Assembly: GCA_003235785.1 (NCBI GenBank)
Contig: QJYE01000075.1
Coordinates: forward strand, 1-6,102
Length of the DNA stretch: 6,102 nt
Origin: Nitrospirota bacterium
GTDB lineage: Bacteria; Nitrospirota; Nitrospiria; Nitrospirales; UBA8639
Direction: 5' to 3'
The notes below the pieces were generated by a model. The model had not been told where the DNA came from, did no database searches, and worked only from the letters and a program-made list of their open reading frames with translations. This document shows, one piece after another, positions 1 through 4,787 of the stretch. Position 1 is the stretch's first letter, and each line of letters opens with the position of its first letter. Made by a program: the position numbers and the translations under genes.

Positions 1-187
1 GATTTCCGTCGAGACCACCACATCCACCCTCGACGTGGTGCGCCAACTCCTCAAGTTTCGCCAGGACCAAAACCTGACCTACCTTGTCAACGGTGTGGTT
101 CATGTTCAAGGCCTACGACTACCATTTGAACACAAGGGCGTCTTAATTGACGCCAGTCAATTTTCGGACTCCTCCCCTAGTTTGTAA
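1..187 (+). CDS. LEA type 2 / WHy-domain family protein, 3' end only
   Basis: The reading frame is open from position 2 to a TAA at 185-187, so only the last 61 residues of a gene that starts upstream are present. The tail contains YLVNGVVHVQG followed by LRLPFEHKGVL. This matches the pattern of a tyrosine/leucine strand, a glycine, a short beta strand and an LPF-x-x-x-G segment that closes bacterial LEA14-like (WHy) beta-sandwich domains. Proteins of this family are usually small, often secreted or lipid-anchored, and linked to desiccation or stress. The N-terminus, any signal peptide and the start cannot be seen. The family call rests on this short C-terminal pattern alone. Another beta-rich envelope protein remains possible. 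Confidence 0.55.
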   Translation, partial: ISVETTTSTLDVVRQLLKFRQDQNLTYLVNGVVHVQGLRLPFEHKGVLIDASQFSDSSPSL

Positions 188-208
188 TATTTTCGATTTT
201 CGAATTGG

Positions 209-239
209 GGTCAGGCATGATTATTAGATTTTGTAAAAC
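209..239 (+). repeat. dispersed repeat with GGTCAGGCATG core, copy 1
   Basis: The 11-mer GGTCAGGCATG at 209-219 recurs at 1113-1123. Similarity continues downstream as TTAGATTTTGTAAAA here against TATAGACTTGTGAAAA there, and both are preceded by a TTCGA. Both copies are intergenic and in the same orientation, and each lies upstream of a REP-like remnant. I recall similar GGGGTCAGG-type sequences near REP-associated (Y1) transposase genes, but no transposase is present here, so origin is inference. Confidence 0.45.
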
Positions 240-254
240 TTATGTCGGTTGGGC

Positions 255-289
255 GGGGCAAAGATCCTTCGCTGCTGCTCAGGAGGACA
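255..289 (+). repeat. REP-like dispersed repeat remnant A
   Basis: Starts with GGGGCAAAGATCCTTCGC (255-272) and continues through CTGCTGCTCAGGAGGACA. This resembles a very common dispersed bacterial repeat of the form AGATCCTTCG-N-CGCTCAGGATGACA, recalled from general knowledge. Two shorter relatives occur in this window in the same orientation (1254-1271 and 2504-2519). This copy is the most complete and has a slightly expanded centre. Confidence 0.5.
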
Positions 290-375
290 TTCGGGGAAAT
301 AAGATGGATTCCACCTGCCAACTATACAGGGACAGGCTCTACGACCTGCGGGGCTAACAAAATGAGGGTTGAAGG

Positions 376-431
376 CCGGCCACCTGCCGGTTTAGGATGA
401 TCAGGGAAGCCGACTCCAGGCAGGATTTTTT
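376..431 (+). terminator. candidate intrinsic terminator with a competing hairpin
   Basis: CCTGCCGG (383-390) can pair with CCaGGCAGG (416-424), an 8-bp stem with one bulged A, and the right arm is followed within one base by six Ts (426-431). The left arm overlaps a second hairpin, CCGGC (376-380) with GCCGG (386-390) around a CACCT loop, so the two are mutually exclusive. The loop of the first hairpin is long (25 nt), which weakens it as a terminator. It lies about 190 bp after the LEA-like gene and no plus-strand gene follows, so its role is unclear. Confidence 0.35.
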
Positions 432-630
432 GTAAAATTAAAGGATAGGCAAGAATTTACATCAGTCGCTTCAACACCCATCCCCTTTCCTTACTAATCT
501 ACTCTCGCAGGCTTCTTCTTATCGCTGGTGTGCCCATTACAATCGATTGGTGTATCAGAGGAAAAACGGAACGCACGGTTTTAACTGATGGCATGATTTC
601 ACCCATCACCGGTGTTTTCGACTCACCTTA

Positions 631-978
631 TTACCGCTCAAACATTTCCTTCGGAAGGATTTGCCGTTCAGCCTCGAGCCAATCCTCTAAATCATGTCCA
701 TGTTTGTAGCCTCGTTGTACATAGAGTTCATACGCCCTCTCGGCAAGCCGTGAACCAAGATCTTCATAATACCTTTGTTGAGATTCTGCTTCTGTTGATG
801 CGGAAGCAATATCATTTTGTGAAGTGCGTGTTTTACCCGAAGCCACCTTTCGTTTAGGAGCGGCTTTTGACTTTGGCTGCGTTTTACCGGCATCAGTTGC
901 CTTGGTTGGCTTTTTCGCTGGTGTTTTTGTCGGGCTTTTCGCTGGTGTTTTTTTCGAGTTTTTAGATGGCTTTTCCAT
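631..978 (-). CDS. DUF2934 domain protein with lysine-rich histone-like N-terminal tail
   Basis: Small 115-residue protein. Residues 1-50 are almost entirely Lys, Pro, Thr, Ala and Ser with PAK/PTK-type short repeats, a composition like histone H1 or bacterial histone-like tails and likely disordered and strongly basic. Residues 75-108 carry the DUF2934 signature: LAERAYELYVQRG, then DLEDWLEAERQIL. The domain is known from many Proteobacteria and Nitrospirota, is about 35-40 residues long and has no established function. The basic tail makes nucleic-acid binding plausible, but that is inference. The start is well supported: AAGAGGAG lies 8 nt upstream of the ATG. The gene ends in tandem TAA stops and stands alone, with gene-free DNA on both sides. 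Confidence 0.85.
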   Translation of the reverse strand: MEKPSKNSKKTPAKSPTKTPAKKPTKATDAGKTQPKSKAAPKRKVASGKTRTSQNDIASASTEAESQQRYYEDLGSRLAERAYELYVQRGYKHGHDLEDWLEAERQILPKEMFER

Positions 979-986
979 AGATTCGT

Positions 987-994
987 CTCCTCTT
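987..994 (-). promoter_or_regulatory. ribosome binding site of the DUF2934 gene
   Basis: Reading the minus strand, AAGAGGAG is followed by an 8-nt spacer and then the ATG at 978-976. This near-ideal Shine-Dalgarno sequence fixes the start codon. Confidence 0.75.
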
Positions 995-998
995 ACCT

Positions 999-1011
999 GT
1001 TAAGTGTTAAC
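999..1011. promoter_or_regulatory. GTTAA-GTG-TTAAC palindrome upstream of the DUF2934 gene
   Basis: A perfect 5-bp inverted repeat (GTTAA, 3-nt centre, TTAAC) sits just upstream of the ribosome binding site, in the likely 5' untranslated or promoter region. A second palindrome, GCTTAAGC (1038-1045), lies between two CCGGAT direct repeats (1031-1036 and 1049-1054). The symmetry would suit a dimeric regulator, but no regulator is identified. No clear promoter boxes were found; TAGAAT on the minus strand is the best -10-like hexamer. Confidence 0.25.
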
Positions 1012-1112
1012 AAGGAAAGTTTTAGTAAGCCGGATCGCTTAAGCACACCGGATTCTACTCCAATACGCCTAAATAATAAATCTCCCTCAGCGTAAAAAAT
1101 TCGAGTATTTTT

Positions 1113-1141
1113 GGTCAGGCATGCGTATAGACTTGTGAAAA
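1113..1141 (+). repeat. dispersed repeat with GGTCAGGCATG core, copy 2
   Basis: Exact copy of the 11-mer at 209-219, followed by TATAGACTTGTGAAAA, which is close to the sequence after the first copy. The orientation is the same and the copies are about 0.9 kb apart. Confidence 0.45.
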
Positions 1142-1253
1142 GGCATCAGCGCACCCAACGCAAAATCATCCCCCTCAAAGAAGGAACGGCCTTCAACATG
1201 TTGCGGGCAGGACGACTAGGATGGGATTTCGCTGACTCGAGGTGGTTTCGCGT

Positions 1254-1271
1254 GGGGCACAGATCCTTCGC
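1254..1271 (+). repeat. REP-like dispersed repeat remnant B
   Basis: GGGGCACAGATCCTTCGC differs from the matching 18 bases of remnant A (255-272) at one position. The usual second half (GCTCAGGATGACA type) is missing and replaced by unrelated sequence, so this is a half-element. Confidence 0.45.
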
Positions 1272-1350
1272 GGGTCCCTTGTCTTAAGCTCGTCGGCCTG
1301 GCTCAAGATAGTCTGCTTCGAATGGATCAGAATGCCCCCCTCCCTGCCAA

Positions 1351-1388
1351 CGTCTCTGCATGAGCAGGTTCTACAACATGCAGAGATG
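1351..1388 (-). terminator. 12-bp inverted repeat after the lipoprotein gene
   Basis: TCTCTGCATG (1353-1362) and CATGCAGAGA (1377-1386) are a perfect 10-bp inverted repeat with a 14-nt loop. One mismatched pair and one further G-C pair extend it to 1351-1388. It begins 14 nt beyond the minus-strand stop at 1403, where a 3' hairpin would be expected. No T-run follows on the minus strand, so it may stop transcription only with help from Rho, protect the mRNA 3' end, or be a repeat element rather than a terminator. Confidence 0.45.
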
Positions 1389-1402
1389 ACGGTGGAGGTG
1401 GA

Positions 1403-2251
1403 TCAAGGGATGTTTGTTGACGTGCCGTCTTTCGCTTGTGGCTTGATTTGTTCTTTGAGGCGCGAGATTTCTTCTTTGAGGGTGGAGATTTCTTCCTTCA
1501 ATGTGCCCAGGGCGTCGTCGTTGGTGCGGGCAGTACTGGGGTCTGTCTTGGGGATTTCTGAGGCGGGGATCCGCTCTGTTTCGCTTGGTATTTCTGGTCC
1601 GTTTACGGCCAGGAGGGCTTGGTAGTCCAGAATGAGTTCACTCACCGGAGCTTCGAATCCACTCATGATCCAATTGTTTCGTGATGCCATGACAACGCTG
1701 GTGGGATAGAACAGCAGATTCCGCTTTATATCTCTGAAAGCGTGAAAAGGGTTGTTGTGGATGGCTTGAATACCCTCTTCAGAGGAGATTCGTTCCCGGT
1801 GATTGGCGAGAAGAATGTGTAACTGCTGGTCTTGGAGAAAGAGGCCACCTGACGTGACCTCGAGGCCCTGTGTGTGTTCTGACTCCCCCCATACGGCAAA
1901 GACGATCCAGTCCGAGGGACGGGCCATTCTGAAGGTGTGCTGCAAAGCCGGGATCAGGTGGGTGAGGTCTTCCGGGGTGAAGACCGCTTTCGGTGACCTG
2001 GACCCATCCATAAGCCCCCCTCCCTCTTGAATAACCAGTCGTTTCAGAATGGCCTCCAGGTCAGCTATTGACCATTCCACGGGGTGATCATGCCGAATGG
2101 CCGTGGCTTCTGCCTCATCATGATAGCGTGCCAAGCCCACGAGTAGACTTGGCTCATCTTCAATGGCTTGGGTGATAAAGACCGGGCTGCCGCACCCTAC
2201 ACACCACATTATCAGAACGACTGCGATGATTCCTTTTATCGGTTTTCCCAT
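1403..2251 (-). CDS. unrecognised lipoprotein with C-terminal heptad coiled coil
   Basis: The 282-residue product begins MGKPIKG, then a hydrophobic stretch (7-19) and a lipobox-like CVGC with the lipidated cysteine at position 20, so it is probably anchored in an envelope membrane facing the periplasm. The -3 cysteine is unusual for a lipobox. Residues 30-215 form a mixed alpha/beta region with a DWIVFAVWG segment near 114-122; I do not recognise the family. Residues 220-245 are Pro/Ser/Thr-rich. Residues 251-270 hold three heptads with leucine at 251, 258 and 265 (LKEEIST, LKEEISR, LKEQIK), a short coiled coil suited to oligomerisation. This start was chosen because the signal peptide begins properly there and GAGG lies 4 nt upstream. 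An ATG at 2263 and a TTG at 2302 are alternatives that add non-hydrophobic residues. It ends close to a strong inverted repeat. Confidence 0.7.
   Translation of the reverse strand: MGKPIKGIIAVVLIMWCVGCGSPVFITQAIEDEPSLLVGLARYHDEAEATAIRHDHPVEWSIADLEAILKRLVIQEGGGLMDGSRSPKAVFTPEDLTHLIPALQHTFRMARPSDWIVFAVWGESEHTQGLEVTSGGLFLQDQQLHILLANHRERISSEEGIQAIHNNPFHAFRDIKRNLLFYPTSVVMASRNNWIMSGFEAPVSELILDYQALLAVNGPEIPSETERIPASEIPKTDPSTARTNDDALGTLKEEISTLKEEISRLKEQIKPQAKDGTSTNIP
1451..1513 (-). repeat. 21-bp tandem repeat coding the heptad coiled coil
   Basis: Three 21-bp units (1451-1471, 1472-1492, 1493-1513) lie in frame in the lipoprotein gene. The first two match at 18 of 21 bases, differing only at three adjacent positions; the third is more diverged. 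Each unit encodes exactly one heptad, so slippage could lengthen or shorten the coiled coil without a frameshift. Confidence 0.7.
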
Positions 2252-2357
2252 TTGGCCTCGCATGCTGAGCGTGACTGTACCTCGGCCCCGTGTTGACAGC
2301 AACCGGTATGGGTCCCTTCCTCTTTGTCGTTCATCCCCCGCTCTCGTCTCCCTCTCT

Positions 2358-2379
2358 CTTCGAAACGCTCAGGTTGAAC
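2358..2379 (+). repeat. REP-like remnant D (CTTCG-N3-CGCTCAGG type)
   Basis: CTTCGAAACGCTCAGG followed by TTGAAC resembles the common dispersed repeat CTTCG-N-CGCTCAGGGTGAAC that I recall from many bacterial genomes. It belongs to the same broad class as remnants A to C but matches the second half, which B and C lack. Confidence 0.4.
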
Positions 2380-2503
2380 ACACCATGTCTCGACACGTTC
2401 TCTCATCCAATCATTTGTTGAATTCGGCTTAGTTTTAATCGAAGCCTTTAGCGTATTTTCAGCGTATTTATTCTCTAGACCGCACACGGCCTTAGCTCTT
2501 CCT

Positions 2504-2519
2504 GGGCACAGATCTTTCG
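2504..2519 (+). repeat. REP-like dispersed repeat remnant C
   Basis: GGGCACAGATCTTTCG differs from remnant B at one base over 16 and is followed by unrelated sequence. A small hairpin, AGGCT-CGGAA-AGCCT (2524-2538), lies just downstream. Confidence 0.4.
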
Positions 2520-2628
2520 GCAAAGGCTCGGAAAGCCTAAGTGAGCGGAGGTCCCTGCCGTGCCATGCCCCGAGCGCCTGCGAAACGTGGCCTTCGAAGG
2601 AATGTGAACCCACTAACTGAAGTTTTTA

Positions 2629-2656
2629 GGATCATCGTCTGCACCATTAATGATCC
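2629..2656 (-). repeat. 7-bp inverted repeat downstream of secB
   Basis: GGATCAT (2629-2635) and ATGATCC (2650-2656) form a perfect inverted repeat with a 14-nt loop. In the minus-strand direction it follows the larger 2666-2706 repeat, so the secB 3' region may fold as two hairpins. Neither is followed by a T-run on that strand. Confidence 0.3.
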
Positions 2657-2665
2657 GTGCCTGCT

Positions 2666-2706
2666 GGTTCAGTCATTCTTAACAGTTCCCAGGCTTTCAC
2701 TGAACC
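2666..2706 (-). terminator. 8-bp inverted repeat just after the secB stop
   Basis: GGTTCAGT (2666-2673) and ACTGAACC (2699-2706) are a perfect inverted repeat with a 25-nt loop, starting 23 nt beyond the secB stop on the minus strand. The right arm overlaps the 10-bp palindrome AACCCGGGTT (2703-2712). The long loop and missing T-run make this a weak terminator candidate; mRNA 3' protection is equally possible. Confidence 0.3.
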
Positions 2707-2729
2707 CGGGTTGGGGGAATTAGGCCGGC

Positions 2730-3185
2730 TCAGTGGATTGTTGACCCCGAATCGGCGTCCGTCTTTTGTTGCTGCTGCTGATACAATGCGTCGAAATTCA
2801 CCGGGTTGAGCATGACGGTCGGGAACCCTCCCCGTGTCACCGCATCAGACACCGTTTCCCGTACATAGGGAAAGAGAATATTTGCACAACCAACACCGAG
2901 CACCGAAGCCATTTCCGCTTCCAAGACATGGCGTATCCGGAAAATTCCCGCTTGTTCCACCTCCACGATAAACATCACCTTTTCCTTGACCTTGGCCGTG
3001 ACCGTCACCGTTAAGGAAACATCATACAATCCTTCCTCCACACAAGTATGTTGAGTCTTTAACTCTACATGAACGTTTGGTGCGTCACGCTCAAGAAAAA
3101 TATGGGGTGCATGGGGGACTTCTAAGGACAAATCCTTCACATAGATTTTTTCTATGAAAAAAACGGGCTTCTGTTCTTCGCTCAT
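2730..3185 (-). CDS. secB: protein-export chaperone SecB
   Basis: SecB is a cytosolic tetrameric chaperone that binds unfolded preproteins and hands them to SecA at the SecYEG translocon. This 151-residue product has the usual length and the family landmarks in order: IEKIYVKDLSLEVPHAPHIF (11-30), QAGIF (78-82), NILFPYVRE (102-110), GGFP (119-122) and NPVNFDALY (127-135). The C-terminal tail begins with five glutamines (136-140), a variable region in the family. The start is supported by AGGAT 5 nt upstream of the ATG. Unlike in enterobacteria there is no grxC or gpsA neighbour; it is a single gene divergent from the envelope-protein operon at 3479, with hairpins beyond its stop. Identification is secure. 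Confidence 0.95.
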   Translation of the reverse strand: MSEEQKPVFFIEKIYVKDLSLEVPHAPHIFLERDAPNVHVELKTQHTCVEEGLYDVSLTVTVTAKVKEKVMFIVEVEQAGIFRIRHVLEAEMASVLGVGCANILFPYVRETVSDAVTRGGFPTVMLNPVNFDALYQQQQQKTDADSGSTIH

Positions 3186-3190
3186 GTGAC

Positions 3191-3213
3191 ATCCTATTGG
3201 CTATTGGTGATTG
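3191..3213 (-). promoter_or_regulatory. secB ribosome binding site and three 7-nt-spaced CCAAT-like repeats
   Basis: On the minus strand AGGAT (3195-3191) is the secB Shine-Dalgarno. Immediately upstream, CAAT, CCAAT and CCAAT recur with an exact 7-nt period (plus strand ATTG/ATTGG at 3196, 3203 and 3210). This may be chance, a small unstructured leader, or a binding site. No clear promoter boxes were found for secB. Confidence 0.4.
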
Positions 3214-3400
3214 AATAAATAAAGGCAACAAACCCCACGGGCCTGAACAACATGATCATCCGTCATTATGGAAAAAAAGAAGGCCCATATTGTCACCGAC
3301 TCCTTATCAGAATCAACCTGGCTCAGGTTCATCACCATTCATCGGAAGGGTGCCTCTCTCATGCCCCCCTTTTCGTCCTCAATCCCCTGTGCTCCCCCAA

Positions 3401-3429
3401 TTGCTTCTCATCGTCCACTCGGGCACAAT
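3401..3429 (+). promoter_or_regulatory. candidate sigma-70 promoter for the operon at 3479
   Basis: TTGCTT (3401-3406) and CACAAT (3424-3429) are separated by exactly 17 bp and match TTGACA and TATAAT at 3 and 4 of 6 positions. The placement would give a leader of roughly 40 nt before the YIP1 start. The boxes are weak, so this is only the best candidate in the divergent intergenic region. Confidence 0.3.
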
Positions 3430-3478
3430 CTTTCTCCATTCGCCTGACTGTTATCCCTTGTGAACGAAAGGAACCCTG

Positions 3479-4021
3479 ATGACTCCATTTGTAGATCGCA
3501 TGATTCGCGCAGCCAAGCTCGACGTCAACGTGTACGAAGAGGTGGAAGCCGACAAGGGTGCCATGGGCCAGGCGACAGGCGTTGTTGTCCTTTCCAGTCT
3601 GGCCGGTGGCATAGGATTTATGCAGGAAGCCGGGCTGATAGGATTACTGATCGGCACCATCGGATCCTTGCTGGGCTGGTATATCTGGGCGTTTTTGACT
3701 TACGTCATCGGCACAAAACTTCTGCCAGAACCTCACACTCGTGCTGATTATGGGGAATTACTCCGGACTATCGGTTTTTCAAGTTCCCCAGGACTGATTC
3801 GTGTGTTTGCCATCATTCCCGGCCTATCGATGATCGTCAATCTTCTAGCGAGTATATGGATACTCGTCGCGATGGTGATTGCCGTGCGACAGGCTCTGGA
3901 TTACCAGAGCACCTATCGGGCCCTCGGAGTCTGTCTGGTTGGCTGGCTGGTGCAAGCGGTGATTCTTGCCTTGCTGATGCCGATGATGGGTGAGGTTCCG
4001 GTGGCCATGCTGAACAACTAA
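3479..4021 (+). CDS. YIP1 family integral membrane protein
   Basis: 180-residue membrane protein. A short amphipathic N-terminus (FVDRMIRAAKLDVNVYEEVEAD, 4-25) leads into hydrophobic segments at about 32-50, 52-80, 108-138 and 148-170, giving four or five membrane spans. DYGELLRTIGFSSSPGL (90-106) and the segment near 140-150 (LDYQSTYRALG) fit the YIP1 domain pattern. Bacterial YIP1-family proteins are widespread inner-membrane proteins of unknown function; the eukaryotic relatives act in Golgi trafficking, which should not be transferred. AAAGGAA lies 5 nt before the ATG, supporting the start. It leads a probable operon, with the next gene 60 bp downstream on the same strand. Confidence 0.8.
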   Translation: MTPFVDRMIRAAKLDVNVYEEVEADKGAMGQATGVVVLSSLAGGIGFMQEAGLIGLLIGTIGSLLGWYIWAFLTYVIGTKLLPEPHTRADYGELLRTIGFSSSPGLIRVFAIIPGLSMIVNLLASIWILVAMVIAVRQALDYQSTYRALGVCLVGWLVQAVILALLMPMMGEVPVAMLNN

Positions 4022-4081
4022 CCGCGGGCTGGTATTGTGTATTATTTTCTGCAATCAATTCGTCGTTGGAGGCTTGAGATC

Positions 4082-4768
4082 ATGCGACCCCTTTCATTCT
4101 TTTTTCTACTCACCTTACTTGCCAACCTGCCCATGGCGGCTTTCGCACAACCCGCTTCGACTCAGGAATCTTTCACGAGTCAAAACCAGGGTGACCTACT
4201 CAAACGGACTCGAGCACAGAACCACGACGTGGGTTCTCTCTCAGAACATGTTCGCCAGACTCCATTCACAGATTCCGCAGCTACCACACCAGACGACTAT
4301 CTTTCTTTTCTTACGGCGGCCTTCAATAATTTTGAAAGATTAATGTTTGCGCCCTTGAAGGTGACAGAGGACACCCCAACGGCCGAGGTGAGAAACGTGT
4401 GCCGCACAATTAACACACATATTGATCAACTGGTAGCCGATGCGGAGACCAGACAATCCATGCCCCTGCCCACCTCCCTTCAAGAGGCCAAAAGACTTGA
4501 TGAACTCATCCAACGACGCTTTCAAGACTTTCAAGTTCGCTTCAATACGGTCGGAAAACAGATGCAAGCATCGGGAAGGATTATGGGGGCCCAATGCACC
4601 GACCTTGCCAAACATCCTGGCATCATGAAGGAAGCCATGCAGGTAACGTTCGCCGGATTTGGCCCGGTCGGATGGTGTCGCGCCATGATGAAGCAACCAC
4701 GAGCCGAATGGACCATGGAAGAGGATGCAACGTTTGCGCAACTCTGCCAAGGGGTCCAACTCGATTAG
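4082..4768 (+). CDS. unrecognised secreted protein with four cysteines
   Basis: 228-residue product. Residues 1-22 are a clear Sec signal peptide (MRPLSFFFLLTLLANLP, then MAAFA) with likely cleavage between Ala22 and Gln23, so the mature protein is periplasmic or exported. The mature part is largely helical and polar. Four cysteines (107, 172, 199, 222) could form two disulfides, and a GFGPVGWC segment precedes a tryptophan and acidic stretch near the C-terminus. No known family is recognised. This ATG is preferred because GGAGG stands 9 nt upstream and the signal peptide begins correctly; a GTG at 4037 would add 15 residues and has no ribosome site. The gene lies 60 bp after the YIP1 gene and 19 bp before the phosphodiesterase gene, so the three are probably co-transcribed. 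Confidence 0.75.
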   Translation: MRPLSFFFLLTLLANLPMAAFAQPASTQESFTSQNQGDLLKRTRAQNHDVGSLSEHVRQTPFTDSAATTPDDYLSFLTAAFNNFERLMFAPLKVTEDTPTAEVRNVCRTINTHIDQLVADAETRQSMPLPTSLQEAKRLDELIQRRFQDFQVRFNTVGKQMQASGRIMGAQCTDLAKHPGIMKEAMQVTFAGFGPVGWCRAMMKQPRAEWTMEEDATFAQLCQGVQLD

Positions 4769-4787
4769 CCGCGCCTGTAGAGGGACC

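Larger units (their letters stand above)
188..630. other. gene-free stretch between convergent genes
   Basis: No convincing gene is seen on either strand. The stretch lies between the plus-strand LEA-like gene and the 3' end of the minus-strand DUF2934 gene. It holds one copy of a GGTCAGGCATG repeat (209-219), a REP-like remnant (255-289), and a pair of overlapping hairpins ending in a T-run (376-431). The nonamer CCACCTGCC occurs twice (311-319 and 380-388). A plus-strand open frame at 612-857 is the antisense shadow of the DUF2934 gene. Confidence 0.6.
979..1402. other. gene-free stretch upstream of the DUF2934 gene
   Basis: No credible gene. It carries the 5' region of the DUF2934 gene, the second GGTCAGGCATG copy (1113-1141), REP-like remnant B (1254-1271) and a strong inverted repeat (1351-1388) just beyond the stop of the lipoprotein gene. 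A plus-strand open frame at 1096-1287 begins and ends inside repeat sequence and is not recognisable. Confidence 0.55.
2252..2729. other. gene-free stretch between the lipoprotein gene and secB
   Basis: No credible gene. A minus-strand open frame (2236-2613) has unnatural composition, overlaps the lipoprotein start and crosses two repeat remnants, so it was left out. The stretch contains REP-like remnants (2358-2379 and 2504-2519), a 10-bp palindrome CCTTCGAAGG (2591-2600), and two inverted repeats downstream of secB (2629-2656 and 2666-2706). The promoter of the lipoprotein gene should lie here, but no clear boxes were seen. Confidence 0.55.

Noticed and set aside
559..580. AAAAC...GTTTT inverted repeat downstream of the DUF2934 stop as a terminator.
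   Set aside because: The stem is A/T only, the inner bases do not pair, and it lies about 50 nt from the stop.
592..608. TGGCATGATTTCACC as a sigma-54 promoter.
   Set aside because: The GC of the -12 element is missing and no gene starts downstream on that strand.
1096..1287. Plus-strand open frame (contains ATG at 1198).
   Set aside because: Its last codons (GHRSFAGP) are a translation of the REP-like repeat and its first part reads the GGTCAGGCATG repeat; there is no ribosome site or known domain.
1242..1625. Plus-strand open frame of 127 codons.
   Set aside because: Antisense to the coiled-coil end of the lipoprotein gene and built partly from repeat sequence; no family resemblance.
2236..2613. 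Minus-strand open frame of 125 codons between the lipoprotein gene and secB.
   Set aside because: Composition is rich in Arg, Cys, His and Trp with no domain, it overlaps the lipoprotein start, and it reads through repeat remnants at 2358 and 2504.
3239..3286. GGGCCT...AGGCCC inverted repeat in the secB/YIP1 intergenic region.
   Set aside because: Only 6 bp with a 36-nt loop; likely chance, and not placed to act as a terminator.
4037..4081. GTG start adding 15 residues to the secreted protein.
   Set aside because: No ribosome site, and it would bury the signal peptide behind a charged extension; the ATG at 4082 has GGAGG at a good distance.
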